DNA of 64,000 nucleotides from CAUZJF01 sp965248605 (GCA_965248605.1 CBDFJV010000007.1:806001-870000); one strand, 5' to 3'; positions 26,022 to 35,647 are shown, numbered from the stretch's first letter. Program-made: numbers and translations. The notes: a model not told the origin generated them from the letters alone.

Positions 26022-27407
26022 CTACTCGCGGATCGATGCAGGTACCGTGCGCCGCCCGATCTTTACCTCGTCTCTGCCAACCATAGCTTCTTTCATGTCG
26101 AACAGCGGGATCAACGGGAAAACCTTAGAAAAGAGCAGCATACCAAGCATGACCCAGGCGAACGTCGCGATCACCATCAGTATCTCAATGATGCTGGGGT
26201 GGTACGACCCCCAATCGAAGACCATGGGCGACCGCCGGATCAGGCCTGGAATGATGATCAGGAAGCGCTCGAGCCACATTCCGATGTTGACGAGAATGGT
26301 TGTGATGAACATCCACTTGAGGCTGCGCCGCACCCGTTTGAATAGCCAGAGAGGCACCGGTATGAAGAACGCAGTCAGGAGGAACGTGATGAACAGCCCC
26401 ATGTATGGCCACTGGAAGATCTGCAGCTCCCGCAGGGTGATCTCGACACTCTCGAGGGTGTAAAGGGCAAAGACCCACTCGAGAAAGAAGAAGAAAAACC
26501 AGGTTATTGCGACGACGATGAGTAGCCTACCGATCGCGTCAAGATGGTCTGGGGTTATGTAGTTCTCCCACCCCCAGAGCCAGACCATCAGCACCATCAC
26601 AGTGGCCACGGCCGCAACGCCCGAGTGGATGGCCCCGATGATGAAGTACGGGGCGAAGATCGTCGAGTGCCAGCCCTCTGGGCCAATCTGCACGGCGAAG
26701 TCCCACGACACGATGCTGTGGACCGAGACGAAAACGGGCAGGACCAACGCCGAAAGTAGGATTCCGGCTACGGCTTGCAGTTTCCATTGCCTCGGACTGC
26801 CGCGCCACCCCAGGCAAAGGAACGAGTAGACCGTCCGCCTGATCCCTTTGCTTCGATCGCGAATGACTGCTAGGTCGGGCCATAGGGCCACAAAAACGAA
26901 CAGGGAGCTCGCGATCAGATATGTCGTGATCGCGCTGGGGTCCCATACGAACGGGGACCGGATGTTGGGCCACAATCCTCTAGCAAAGTCCCACGGGAGG
27001 ATCCACGGCGTTGGAAGGAACGCGCGCCAAGGCCGTCCCTCGTGGACCAAAGGAGCGGCCAGCAGTGCCGACATGAGTGAGAAGACCGTAAGGACCTCGG
27101 CAGCCCGGGTAATTGGCCGCCGCCATTCTGCCTGCGTAAGCCTCAAGATCGCCGATATCATAATTCCCGCGTGGCTGATGCCGATCCAGAAAACGAAGTT
27201 TACAAGGAAGACGCCCCAGAAAACCGGACGGTTCAGTCCTGTAACGCCAATGCCTTTGTTTATCATGTAGCCGAAGGCGGCGGCCCCAACCAAGAAGACA
27301 ATCGTCAGCAGGCCTACCGCGATTATCCACCATTTCGGCGTCGTGAAGATGCCGGACAACAGGTCGCGGTTGATCTGCTTCTCGTCGAGTTGTACGTGTT
27401 CTTGCAT
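26022..27407 (-). CDS. actC: Alternative complex III NrfD-type membrane subunit ActC
   Basis: A 461-residue polytopic NrfD-family protein with about ten membrane helices. ActC is the quinol-oxidising membrane subunit next to ActB in ACIII. Diagnostic stretches are GISHAGIMISAILRLTQAEW, with the conserved His in the second helix pair, RRPITRAAEVLTVF, WDPSAITTYL, and NIGMWLERFLIIIPGL near the C terminus. The two four-helix bundles typical of NrfD (about 30-230 and 240-450) can be followed. Its position immediately before the DUF3341 gene supports ActC rather than ActF. Confidence 0.92.
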   Translation of the reverse strand: MQEHVQLDEKQINRDLLSGIFTTPKWWIIAVGLLTIVFLVGAAAFGYMINKGIGVTGLNRPVFWGVFLVNFVFWIGISHAGIMISAILRLTQAEWRRPITRAAEVLTVFSLMSALLAAPLVHEGRPWRAFLPTPWILPWDFARGLWPNIRSPFVWDPSAITTYLIASSLFVFVALWPDLAVIRDRSKGIRRTVYSFLCLGWRGSPRQWKLQAVAGILLSALVLPVFVSVHSIVSWDFAVQIGPEGWHSTIFAPYFIIGAIHSGVAAVATVMVLMVWLWGWENYITPDHLDAIGRLLIVVAITWFFFFFLEWVFALYTLESVEITLRELQIFQWPYMGLFITFLLTAFFIPVPLWLFKRVRRSLKWMFITTILVNIGMWLERFLIIIPGLIRRSPMVFDWGSYHPSIIEILMVIATFAWVMLGMLLFSKVFPLIPLFDMKEAMVGRDEVKIGRRTVPASIRE

Positions 27408-27450
27408 AGCGCTTATTGCCTGACGATTGGCTTGGAGCCCACCAGGCTAC

Positions 27451-28854
27451 TCAGTCCTTTTTCCCCAAGACCAGCACTTCGGTCCGATGGAACGGCTTGT
27501 GTTTCTTGTATAGCAGCAACTCTTTCTGCTCCCAGATATTGATGAGCGGGAAGATTCTCGATGCCAGCATATAGACCAGAGCTATTCCCGCGAGGCCTCC
27601 GACCCAGATCATTACGTCCGGGAGGCCGGGCAGGATAGTGCCCGGGATGTGCTCCAGAGCGTGGTGTTTGTCGACGGCCGGATCGCCGATACCGTCGACC
27701 GAATAGGCGGCTACATATAGACGTACCCGGTCTAGCAGGAGGCCGATCAGAACTCCGAACGCAATGATCGTCGGGCCCCAGATGCTCTTCCGCAACGGGT
27801 TCCAGATCATGGCGAACAGGGGGACGACGAACAGCAGTATGAATGCAGCCATGAAGGCCCACAGATAGGGGCCGACCATGGTCAACTCGATGGCGGCCCG
27901 CTCGTTGGGCTTGGCACCGTACCAGAGTATGTTGAAGCTCGAGAACCAGAACCAAAACCAGAGCAACGAGAGCGCGAATAGCAGTTTGCCCAGCGCCCAG
28001 AACTGGTCGAGACCGATGTAGTCGCCCCACCCTCCGAATTTGCGGAGGAGGAACATTCCAATTATTGCGATTGCCACTCCAGCCTGGAGGGCGTTGTGTG
28101 CCTGAGTCGCCGGGAACAATGCGTCGATCCACCCGGGAATCAGTGCCATGTTGAAGTCGACTGCAATAAGGAAATGTACGAAGACGAGCATCATGAAATA
28201 GAAGGCGCCGAGGATGCCCAGCCGGTGGTACTGCATGTGCCACTGCCGCGACGTCCCATGCCAACCGTGCGCCAGCCAAGCAGCAAACCGCTTCTTGCCG
28301 CCCTCCGAGCTGTCTCGAATGGCGGCGAGGTCGGGGAGCGAGGAGACCCACAGGAGCATCAAGCCGACCACCACAAGCGCCAACAGCGCAAGTGTCGCCG
28401 CCACGTGGGGTGTGTAAGCTGGCCATCTCAGGTCTCCAAAGAACCAGAGGGTCCGCCGTCCGTCCTCCATGCTTGGCAGAACCCACAACAACGGGATGAA
28501 GATAAGCAGGTTCAGGATGCCGACCACCGCGAAGAGTTCGGCTGCTCGTGAGATCGGGCGGCGCCAGTGGGCCTTCGCCAGCCTGGGCACTATCGCAACC
28601 ATAGGCGCAGCCTGTGCCGAAGCTAGAATGAAGGCGAATAGCGCAGCGTGGTAGCCCCAGGCCGATGCGTCGTCGAAGCCGTCGGCGAAACGTAGCACGA
28701 AACCGACAACGCCCACGGCGAAGAGGACCGCCAGAACGATGACCGCACGTTTGAACCCGCTGCCCGATCTCTCGTGACGCTCTAACAGGTCGCGCGTTAC
28801 CGAGGCGGGGGTTTGTAGCGTCCCATGGCCGTTCTGGGATGCCCCATCATGCAT
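27451..28854 (-). CDS. actF: Alternative complex III NrfD-type membrane subunit, ActF-like
   Basis: Second NrfD-like subunit, 467 residues, about ten membrane helices, clearly related to but more divergent than the ActC next to it. It keeps HWRRPISRAAELFAVVG and WVSSLPDLAAIRD, counterparts of the ActC segments RRPITRAAEV and LWPDLAVIRD, but lacks the GISHAGIMIS quinone-site signature (it reads LASAQAAPMVAIVPR). In characterised ACIII the second NrfD homologue, ActF, carries no quinone site, which agrees. Its start overlaps the iron-sulfur subunit gene by 8 nt. Gene order here (ActF before ActC) differs from the A-B-C-D-E-F order of Rhodothermus. Confidence 0.85.
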   Translation of the reverse strand: MHDGASQNGHGTLQTPASVTRDLLERHERSGSGFKRAVIVLAVLFAVGVVGFVLRFADGFDDASAWGYHAALFAFILASAQAAPMVAIVPRLAKAHWRRPISRAAELFAVVGILNLLIFIPLLWVLPSMEDGRRTLWFFGDLRWPAYTPHVAATLALLALVVVGLMLLWVSSLPDLAAIRDSSEGGKKRFAAWLAHGWHGTSRQWHMQYHRLGILGAFYFMMLVFVHFLIAVDFNMALIPGWIDALFPATQAHNALQAGVAIAIIGMFLLRKFGGWGDYIGLDQFWALGKLLFALSLLWFWFWFSSFNILWYGAKPNERAAIELTMVGPYLWAFMAAFILLFVVPLFAMIWNPLRKSIWGPTIIAFGVLIGLLLDRVRLYVAAYSVDGIGDPAVDKHHALEHIPGTILPGLPDVMIWVGGLAGIALVYMLASRIFPLINIWEQKELLLYKKHKPFHRTEVLVLGKKD

Positions 28855-29590
28855 GGGCGGGTTCCTTGGCCGTGTGCTCTTCGTCGACCTTCTTCAAATA
28901 GATGACGTTGGGCTCCGTACCGAGCTCTCCTAGCAGGTGATAGCCACGTCCGCCGTCTTCCATCTCTTTCTTGCCTAGCCTCGTCACCTTACTATCGGGA
29001 TCGTTGAGGTCTCCGAACACCAGCGTCTCGGTAGGGCAGGCGTTGACGCAGGCAGGGTTCAATGCCCGGTCTCCGTCGTCCACTTCGCGGCCTTCTTTTG
29101 CCGCGTCTCGAGTGGAGCGCCGGATGCGCTGGATACAGAACGTGCACTTTTCCATGATTCCGCGACTGCGGACGGTAACGTCGGGGTTCAACTGGTTCTT
29201 GAGACTCTCTGGCCACTCGGGCTCCCAGAAATTGAAGTACCGGACGATGTAGGGGCAGTTGTTCGAACACAGCCTCGATCCGATGCACCGGTTGTAGACC
29301 TGGACGTTGAGCCCCTCGGGATTGTGGTAGGTGGCGAAAACGGGGCAGACGGGTTCGCAAGGAGCGTTGTCACAGTGCTGGCACAGTATGGGAATGAACC
29401 GCGCCTTCACGTTGGGGAATTCGCCTTCCCAGTAGCGCTCGATGCGGATCCACTCGATGGCCCTACGCTCGTTGAAGTGCGATTCCTCGTTTATGGGGAT
29501 GTTGTTCTCCGATTGGCACGCGACGACGCAGGCCTGGCAGCCGATGCATTTGTCGATGTCGATTACCATGCCCCACTTTTCGTCCGCCAT
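28847..29590 (-). CDS. actB2: Alternative complex III iron-sulfur subunit (ActB2 part)
   Basis: A 247-residue ferredoxin-type protein with four cysteine clusters: CIGCQACVVACQSENN (about 15-30), CQHCDNAPCEPVCP, CIGSRLCSNNCPY and CTFCIQRIR with a later CVNACP. These pair in the usual crossed way to hold three [4Fe-4S] clusters and one [3Fe-4S] cluster. In biochemically studied ACIII this domain is fused to the molybdopterin-enzyme-like part in a single ActB chain; here it is a separate gene following the other part by about 55 nt. Cytoplasmic-type sequence without its own signal, presumably exported with its partner's Tat signal. Confidence 0.92.
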   Translation of the reverse strand: MADEKWGMVIDIDKCIGCQACVVACQSENNIPINEESHFNERRAIEWIRIERYWEGEFPNVKARFIPILCQHCDNAPCEPVCPVFATYHNPEGLNVQVYNRCIGSRLCSNNCPYIVRYFNFWEPEWPESLKNQLNPDVTVRSRGIMEKCTFCIQRIRRSTRDAAKEGREVDDGDRALNPACVNACPTETLVFGDLNDPDSKVTRLGKKEMEDGGRGYHLLGELGTEPNVIYLKKVDEEHTAKEPAHA

Positions 29591-29645
29591 ATGCGTCCCC
29601 TCTCTACTGTTTCGGCTCTGTCTAGCCTGCCCTGTTGGGCAGGCT

Positions 29646-31988
29646 TTAACTATCGTGTGAAGTGACCTTGATTACCTTCTCTTCTTCGTCTACTGCCAGA
29701 TCCGGCGCCGTGTTCTCGAACTTCGGCAGCCTGACCCACTCGTCTGTCTTTTCCAGTCGCACTCGGGTGGCAGCCCAGGCCCATGCCCCAGTGTTCTCGT
29801 CGGTAAGCGGCGAAAGGATATCGAAGACGTTAGACCCGCGGTCCTCAGCGAAGGTCCCGCCGGCGCGATGGCCCTGTCCGAATGGCATTGAGAGCACGTT
29901 CGGCGCGGTCCCCGGATGGGGGTAGGCTAGAGCCTTTATCGTTCCTCGTTGAGAGCTCACTCTCACGACGTCACCCTCTCGAATACCCATGTCTTCGGCG
30001 ACCCTTGCGTTAATCTCGACCCAGGTGCGCCAGGTCGCGCTGGTGATTGGGTCCGGCGTGGCCTGAAGCCAGGGCAGATGGGCCCCACGGCCGTCGGTCA
30101 TCGAGGTCGATGCGAAAGGCACCAGGTGGAAGGGGAAGGTGTCCTTCGAGCCGTTGAACGCAGGCCGGTCATCGACGCCGATCAGCTGTCGTCCTCTGGG
30201 TGGCGAGTCTTCGAAGGTCGCTCCCGTGTCCCACCAACCGCCGCGCTGAAGGAGGGCGTTCCAGTAGGCCTGGAAACTGGCCCCGTTGGCCGGTTTGACC
30301 GAACCCCTACCTGATTCGAACAGTTTTCGGGCTCCGTCCTCGAGGATCTCTCGGAACGTCTCGCCGGGTAGTTGAAGGTCGAACTCGATCTCCTCATCCA
30401 ACGTAAGGACCTTGCTGAGCTTCAGTAGAACGTCTGCAAAAGCGATGGTGCCCAGGTGCACGCCTCTCGACTCGAAAAATGGCCGCACGACAGGCTGCTG
30501 GAAGCCCAGGACCTGGTAACCAGGCCCCGGATCGGGTATGTCGCTGCCCCAATCTTCAAGCGGATGGTTCTCAGGAAGGACTAGATCGGCCATCGCGGTC
30601 GTGTCGTCTAGGCGGCCCGAGAAGCTGACCACGGTTGGAACTCGGTCGGTTGCCTGTCGGAATGCGGCACTCTGGCCCACCGAGTACATCGGATCGGCCC
30701 CACGCACCATAAGAAGCTCGACGCGGCCGCGCTCCATGTCGGAGACCAGCTTCTCTATGTCCGCGAATGAAGCCGCACCGGTTGCTACCAGGACGTCGTC
30801 AAGGGGTGACGGCGGGTTCAGGACCACGCCGCCCTGCTTTCCGACGCTGCCGACCAGATGATTGAGCGAGTAGATCGCAACAAGATTGGAGAGTCCGTTG
30901 GTGTGCGCGGCGGCCGAGCCCCCTCCGATTGCCAGGCTGGGACCGCTCTGAGCGAACTCCTTAGCGATGCTCCGCATTCTGCGGACGTACTCGCCGGTAT
31001 CGATCTGTATCGACGGGCGTCCTGGAGCCGGTAGCGAGTCGCCCTCGCCCACCAACTCGCCAACGACAACTTCCGGGGCGAAGTTGTCCAGATCCACCTC
31101 ACCGAGCCCCGTCAGCGTATCGACGACAGCCTGGTCGGCGAGGTCGTCGGAGACGATGACGTGGGCGATGCTTAGCGCGAACAGCCCTTCCATCCCCGGC
31201 TGAACGTACATCCACCGGTCGGAGTTGGCGGCAGTCATGGAGAAGCGCGGGCCGACGTGGACCATAGTGCCACGGGGCCGGTCTCCTTGGCGGAACTCGC
31301 CGTAGCCACGCGCGTACCTAACCGGCGAGACCCACGTGTCGAGGAAGTCCGCACCGAACGAAAGGATGTAATTAGCGTTCTCAATATCGAAGTCGGGCAT
31401 CACGTCCTGCCGGAACACCCGCTCTATGGCCGCCCGCAGCGTGGTCCGCTCCAGCGGCTCGTAGGCCAGGTGCCGCCCTCCGAGGGTGGAGACGAAACGG
31501 TCGACTACCATGCCGAGGTGGCCGCCGACAGGGTCGGTGACCATTGCTACCGCCGATCGGTCCTCGACCTTCTTTATCTGATCGGCAAGGCGTGCGACGG
31601 CGTCCGTCCAGCTTATCTCTTGCCACCGTCCTTCGCCTCGTTCGCCGACTCGGAGCAGCGGACCGGTGATCCGGTCCGGATCGTACAGTCCCTGGAGGGC
31701 AGCCTCGCACCGCGCGCTGTGTTTGCCCCGGTTGATCGGGTAGTCTACGTTACCCTCGACCTTTTTGGCGCGCCCTTCCATCACTCGGACGACTACGCCT
31801 TCGCTGGTTGGACATTGGCGGCAGAGGGTCGCATACCAGTTGTCGAGGCCCGTGACCATGTCTTCGGGCATTTCGAGTGAGGACTGGACGATAAGCTCGT
31901 CCTCGGGAACGCCGCAAGCCTGGAACAGCACGGCGCCGGCGGCCGAGCCACCCATCAACGTCAGGAATTGTCGTCTTGTTACTTCCAT
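29646..31988 (-). CDS. actB1: Alternative complex III molybdopterin-oxidoreductase-like subunit (ActB1 part)
   Basis: Start set at the ATG at 31986-31988, giving MEVTRRQFLTLMGGSAAGAV, a Tat signal peptide (TRRQFL) ending near a Cys, and a 10-nt gap from actA. The 780-residue chain follows the fold of molybdopterin enzymes, with ANYILSFGADFLDTWVSP-type and MLMVRGADP-type segments. The N-terminal cysteine site is degenerate: CRQCPTSEG and GKHSARCEA lack two of the usual ligands, so no cluster is expected there, in line with ActB1 being a scaffold without molybdenum cofactor. It would lie on the outer face of the membrane with ActB2. Confidence 0.92.
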   Translation of the reverse strand: MEVTRRQFLTLMGGSAAGAVLFQACGVPEDELIVQSSLEMPEDMVTGLDNWYATLCRQCPTSEGVVVRVMEGRAKKVEGNVDYPINRGKHSARCEAALQGLYDPDRITGPLLRVGERGEGRWQEISWTDAVARLADQIKKVEDRSAVAMVTDPVGGHLGMVVDRFVSTLGGRHLAYEPLERTTLRAAIERVFRQDVMPDFDIENANYILSFGADFLDTWVSPVRYARGYGEFRQGDRPRGTMVHVGPRFSMTAANSDRWMYVQPGMEGLFALSIAHVIVSDDLADQAVVDTLTGLGEVDLDNFAPEVVVGELVGEGDSLPAPGRPSIQIDTGEYVRRMRSIAKEFAQSGPSLAIGGGSAAAHTNGLSNLVAIYSLNHLVGSVGKQGGVVLNPPSPLDDVLVATGAASFADIEKLVSDMERGRVELLMVRGADPMYSVGQSAAFRQATDRVPTVVSFSGRLDDTTAMADLVLPENHPLEDWGSDIPDPGPGYQVLGFQQPVVRPFFESRGVHLGTIAFADVLLKLSKVLTLDEEIEFDLQLPGETFREILEDGARKLFESGRGSVKPANGASFQAYWNALLQRGGWWDTGATFEDSPPRGRQLIGVDDRPAFNGSKDTFPFHLVPFASTSMTDGRGAHLPWLQATPDPITSATWRTWVEINARVAEDMGIREGDVVRVSSQRGTIKALAYPHPGTAPNVLSMPFGQGHRAGGTFAEDRGSNVFDILSPLTDENTGAWAWAATRVRLEKTDEWVRLPKFENTAPDLAVDEEEKVIKVTSHDS

Positions 31989-31998
31989 AGATCTAACT

Positions 31999-32748
31999 CT
32001 AGTAGTGGCACGTCGTGCAGTCGGTGCGGGCGAACAGCCTATCGGGCTCTCCATCGGCCCCTTCGTCGACGAAGCTGTTTGCCCGGTGACAGTCCACGCA
32101 ATCGCCCATCTTTAAGGCGCGGACTTGCTTCACTTTGACCATGCCGCCGACGTCACCGTGACAGATGACGCAGGTATCGGCCGGTAACACGGTCAGGCTG
32201 TCGCCGGTCTTCGCGCCTGGCTTTATCTTCTCGGCTTCGTTGACTCGTATATGCGAAGGATCTGCCACCTGGGCAACGACGGACTTCTCGCCCGAGAAGA
32301 AATTCACGTGCGCCTCGTGGGCGAAACGGACGAAGTCGGGGACCCTGTGTACTCGTATCCAATCGATCGGAGTGTCGTTGGCGTGAAACTGTCGCAACTT
32401 CTCGACCTCCACGAGACCGTCGCCAACTGTGCGGTGGCATGACATGCATAGGCCGACTGCCGGCACTGAGGCCGCAGCTGCGACGGTCACGTTTCGGTGA
32501 CAGAAGGTGCAGTCCAAGCCCAGGTCCTGGACGTGCACCGTGTGAGGGAAGGCGATTGGCTGGTCCGGCCCTTCGTTGAATCCAAAAACCTCGAAGATAC
32601 CAAGCGGCATGCCGAGCCAAGCGGATATCTGGAACGCTAGCAACCCCAGCCCGACTACTGTCCCAGCCAGACCTCCGAGACCAAGAGTAGTGAAGACAAC
32701 CAGCTGCTTCCGGGTGGGCTTCTTTAGTTGAAAGTCGCCTTGGAGCAA
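31999..32748 (-). CDS. actA: Alternative complex III pentahaem cytochrome c, ActA
   Basis: One N-terminal membrane anchor (about residues 16-46) precedes a periplasmic domain with five haem-binding motifs: CTFCH, CMSCH, CVICH, CVDCH and, at the very end, CTTCH. Additional histidines (FPHTVHV, FAHEAHVNF) would serve as distal ligands. This is the layout and length of ActA, which collects electrons from ActB and hands them to ActE. It is the first recognised act gene and is followed by actB1 after 10 nt. Confidence 0.93.
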   Translation of the reverse strand: MLQGDFQLKKPTRKQLVVFTTLGLGGLAGTVVGLGLLAFQISAWLGMPLGIFEVFGFNEGPDQPIAFPHTVHVQDLGLDCTFCHRNVTVAAAASVPAVGLCMSCHRTVGDGLVEVEKLRQFHANDTPIDWIRVHRVPDFVRFAHEAHVNFFSGEKSVVAQVADPSHIRVNEAEKIKPGAKTGDSLTVLPADTCVICHGDVGGMVKVKQVRALKMGDCVDCHRANSFVDEGADGEPDRLFARTDCTTCHY

Positions 32749-32873
32749 TGCGTGGCAGTCCTAGCAGCGGCTTCCGTGGCACCGGCAGCTTGAGGGCAAC
32801 GTTGACGCGCCGAAGATTCGTTCAAACTGCCGGCCGTCGGTTTTCTCGGTGAACGGCAGGGTGGGGTAGTGCA

Positions 32874-33164
32874 CTAGATCCAATAGTCCGGCCAGAAGGC
32901 GTCCAATACGTCAGCCAAGCCTATTACCTGGATGAGGACGAAGAGTGTAACGAAAGAACCGATGACGGCCAGCACGTAGAAAGCCGGCCTAGCCTTTTGC
33001 AGACCGCTCGGTATATGAGATGAGGCCACAAGTGACGGGATGAAGATGTGGCCTATCAGCACGTTGCTGGCGATGAAGACAACCAGCCCTACCATTAGCC
33101 AAAGCCCGGTCAGCAGGCTGCCGATATCAGACCACTGAGAGTTGGCCAGTGGAGCGGGGTCCAT
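32874..33164 (-). CDS. Small membrane protein upstream of the act operon
   Basis: Start at the ATG 33162-33164 behind GGAAAGGA gives a 96-residue protein, MDPAPLANSQWSDIG, with two hydrophobic helices (about residues 17-40 and 63-86). A polar segment, FIPSLVASSHIPSGLQKARP, links them. I do not recognise the family. Position about 125 nt before actA on the same strand suggests an accessory ACIII subunit or an unrelated small protein cotranscribed with it. A longer reading from further upstream would add 29 residues of poor composition. Confidence 0.65.
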   Translation of the reverse strand: MDPAPLANSQWSDIGSLLTGLWLMVGLVVFIASNVLIGHIFIPSLVASSHIPSGLQKARPAFYVLAVIGSFVTLFVLIQVIGLADVLDAFWPDYWI

Positions 33165-33290
33165 TCGATCCTTTCCGGGAGAAGAGAGAGGCCCCGATGT
33201 CGACCCCTCCGAAACTTGGTGAAAACTATCACAGCCTATATGTAGTGTCAAGCTACTTCAAGCGGGTCGGACGGGGTCCTCAGCAGCACG

Positions 33291-33319
33291 AATTCGTATG
33301 TGGCCCCCCATGCTATAAT
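33291..33319 (+). promoter_or_regulatory. Candidate promoter of the beta-hydroxyacid dehydrogenase gene
   Basis: A consensus -10, TATAAT (33314-33319), lies 48 nt before the start codon; 17 nt upstream is AATTCG, a poor -35. GAAGGAG precedes the ATG at 33367. The gap also carries the oppositely directed start of the small membrane protein gene. Confidence 0.45.
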
Positions 33320-33366
33320 CGCCGACGCTCTGCCGCCGGAGTGTATGCCATTCGAAGGAGACATTT

Positions 33367-34272
33367 ATGAGCAAGATCGGATTCGTCGGCCTCGGGCTAA
33401 TGGGCAATCCGATGAGCAAAAACCTGATCAACGCAGGCCACGATTTGAAGGTATGGAACCGCACTGCCCAACGCATGGATGAGCTGGTCGCAGCGGGCGC
33501 CACGTCCGCAGGATCGGCCAAGGAAGCCGCCAGAGGTTCTGACTTAACGATCACGATGGTCGGAGACTCCGCAGATGTCGAGCAGGTAGTGCTCGGGCCG
33601 GCAGGCGTGATGGAGGGCGCCGAGCCTGGGTCGGTCGTGATCGACATGAGCACGATATCCCCTTCGGTCACGAGAACGGTCGCTAGCGAGCTACGGAAGA
33701 AGGGCGTCGAGATGCTCGATGCTCCGGTCAGCGGTGGAGTAATCGGTGCGGTTGGCGGGACGCTTTCGATTATGGTCGGTGGAGATCGGTCGGTGTTCGA
33801 AGGGTCCACACCGGTGCTGGAGGCCATGGGAACGCGTATCACTTACTGCGGCGAGAGTGGAATGGGCCAGGTGACGAAGCTCGCCAACCAGATCGTGGGA
33901 ACGGGTACGATCGCCGCCGTATGCGAGGGCCTCCTGTATGCAGCAAGAGCTGGCGGTGACCCGGAGGCGATCATCGGAGCGCTCACGGGTGGCGCCGCCA
34001 ACTCGTGGATGCTCGAGAATCTTGGTCCGAAGATATACGAACGCGACTTTGCTCCGGGCTTTATGGTCGATCTGGCACAGAAGGACATTCGCCTTGTGCT
34101 GGAATCGGCGGCGGAGCTGGACCTTCCCCTGGTACTCATACCGCTGATTACCCAGATGTTCCGGTCCGCCCAACGAATGGGGATGGGGAAGGAAGGCACC
34201 CAGGCCTACATCAAAGTGCTGGAGCGCCTGGCGGATTTCGAGGCAAGCGGGGACGGTGTCCCCATCGCCTAG
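33367..34272 (+). CDS. NAD(P)-dependent beta-hydroxyacid dehydrogenase (3-hydroxyisobutyrate dehydrogenase family)
   Basis: The 301-residue enzyme has the NAD(P) motif GFVGLGLMGNPMSKNL (residues 5-20), the substrate-binding DAPVSGGVIGAVGGTL (about 117-132), the catalytic lysine in GQVTKLANQ (about residue 170) and a C-terminal helical domain ending near QKDIRLVLE. NRT after the second strand (residues 31-33) favours NADP over NAD. Substrate could be 3-hydroxyisobutyrate, tartronate semialdehyde, or succinate semialdehyde/glyoxylate; sequence alone does not decide. The thiolase gene follows 118 nt later on the same strand. Confidence 0.9.
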   Translation: MSKIGFVGLGLMGNPMSKNLINAGHDLKVWNRTAQRMDELVAAGATSAGSAKEAARGSDLTITMVGDSADVEQVVLGPAGVMEGAEPGSVVIDMSTISPSVTRTVASELRKKGVEMLDAPVSGGVIGAVGGTLSIMVGGDRSVFEGSTPVLEAMGTRITYCGESGMGQVTKLANQIVGTGTIAAVCEGLLYAARAGGDPEAIIGALTGGAANSWMLENLGPKIYERDFAPGFMVDLAQKDIRLVLESAAELDLPLVLIPLITQMFRSAQRMGMGKEGTQAYIKVLERLADFEASGDGVPIA

Positions 34273-34304
34273 CCCCCTTGGCATCCCCCCTCTGGACTGC
34301 CCAC

Positions 34305-34328
34305 CTGCCGCCGGCAGCCCGGCCGGCA
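34305..34328 (+). terminator. Possible GC-rich terminator hairpin
   Basis: CTGCCG-CCGGCAG, followed by a second copy of CCGGCAG, can form alternative GC-rich stems just after the dehydrogenase gene. No T-run follows, so this is only a weak terminator candidate. Confidence 0.3.
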
Positions 34329-34390
34329 GTATGATGTAATCAAAGCTCAGGCTACTTACGCGGCCTGAAGGACCTGATCCGGAGGTTTCG

Positions 34391-35584
34391 ATGCACGACG
34401 CCGTCATTGTCAGTGGAGCACGAACGCCGATCGGCTCATTTGGAGGTGCGTTCAAGGACGTGTCGGCACCAGACCTTGGAGCGGCCGCCATCCGGGCTGC
34501 CATGGAGCGAGCCGACCTCGCTCCCGACAAGGTCGACGAGGTGTTTATGGGAAACGTGCTCCAGGCCGCCGACTCGGGGTACGCTGCTCGACTTGCGGCG
34601 TTGCGTGCCGGAGTGCCTGAGGAGGTCCCTGCTATCTCAGTCAACCGGGCGTGTTCTTCCGGTCTCGAAGCCATCAACCTGGCGGCCCAGCTGATTATCA
34701 CCGGGGAAGTGGAGATCGCTGTCGCCGGCGGCTTGGAGAACATGAGCCAGGCCCCTTACTTGATCGACTACAAGGCCAGGCTCGATGGGCTGCGAATGGG
34801 GGACTACGTTATCAAGGACAGCCTAGTCGGTGGCCTGTCTTGCCCGGTCAATCTGTACCACATGGGGGTCGGCGCAGAGAACATCCGGGAGAAGTACGAG
34901 ATCAGCCGCGAGGACCAGGATTCTCTTGCGCTCACGAGCCATCGAAGGGCAGTTGCCGCTCGGAAAGAAGGGAGGTTCGCGGAGCAGATCGCGGAGGTCC
35001 GAGCACCCAAGGGACGGAACGGAACAGTGAAAGTATCTGCTGACGAGGAGCCGCGTGAGGATACTTCTCTCGAACGTCTGGCAGGACTGCCGCCGGCTTT
35101 CAAGGACGGCGGCACCGTTACAGCAGGCAACTCCTCATCGATCAACGACGGAGCGGCCGCCGTAGTGATGATGTCGGCAGAGAAGGCGTCCGAGCTCGGA
35201 CTGGAACCCCGATTGAAGTGGCGTTCAAGAGGCGTGGCAGGCGTCGACCCCGCCTTCTACGGCACGGGTCCGGTGCCAGCGGTCAGGAAGGCGCTCGACA
35301 AAGCGGAGATGAAGCTCGACGACGTGGGCCTCGTCGAGCTTAACGAGGCCTTCGCGGTCCAGGCCATCCACAACATTCGCGAGTTGGGGCTGGACCTCGA
35401 AAGGACCAACGTGAACGGCAGCGGAATCGGTCTGGGCCATCCAATCGGCGCTACCGGCGCCATTATGACCGTAAGACTGATGGATGAAATGGCCCGCAGG
35501 GGAGATCAGGTTGGTCTGGTGACGATGTGCGTCGCGGGCGGTATGGGGGTAGCCACGATCTTCGAGGCGGGCGGTCGAGCTTAG
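34391..35584 (+). CDS. Acetyl-CoA C-acyltransferase (thiolase)
   Basis: A 397-residue thiolase that joins or splits acyl-CoA and acetyl-CoA. The nucleophilic cysteine is Cys88 in VNRACSSGLEA; the other active-site elements are NEAFAVQA (about 317-324), GLGHPIGATGA (His about 347) and the second cysteine in MCVAGGMG near residue 377. Length and spacing are normal for the biosynthetic/degradative tetrameric class. GGAGG precedes the ATG at the right distance. It stands next to the hydroxyacid dehydrogenase and may serve branched-chain or fatty-acid breakdown. Confidence 0.93.
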   Translation: MHDAVIVSGARTPIGSFGGAFKDVSAPDLGAAAIRAAMERADLAPDKVDEVFMGNVLQAADSGYAARLAALRAGVPEEVPAISVNRACSSGLEAINLAAQLIITGEVEIAVAGGLENMSQAPYLIDYKARLDGLRMGDYVIKDSLVGGLSCPVNLYHMGVGAENIREKYEISREDQDSLALTSHRRAVAARKEGRFAEQIAEVRAPKGRNGTVKVSADEEPREDTSLERLAGLPPAFKDGGTVTAGNSSSINDGAAAVVMMSAEKASELGLEPRLKWRSRGVAGVDPAFYGTGPVPAVRKALDKAEMKLDDVGLVELNEAFAVQAIHNIRELGLDLERTNVNGSGIGLGHPIGATGAIMTVRLMDEMARRGDQVGLVTMCVAGGMGVATIFEAGGRA

Positions 35585-35647
35585 GCCGACTACCCTTGGC
35601 ATTTCAGAACGGTCATATCGGACTATAATGTGCATAACGGGCGCTAC

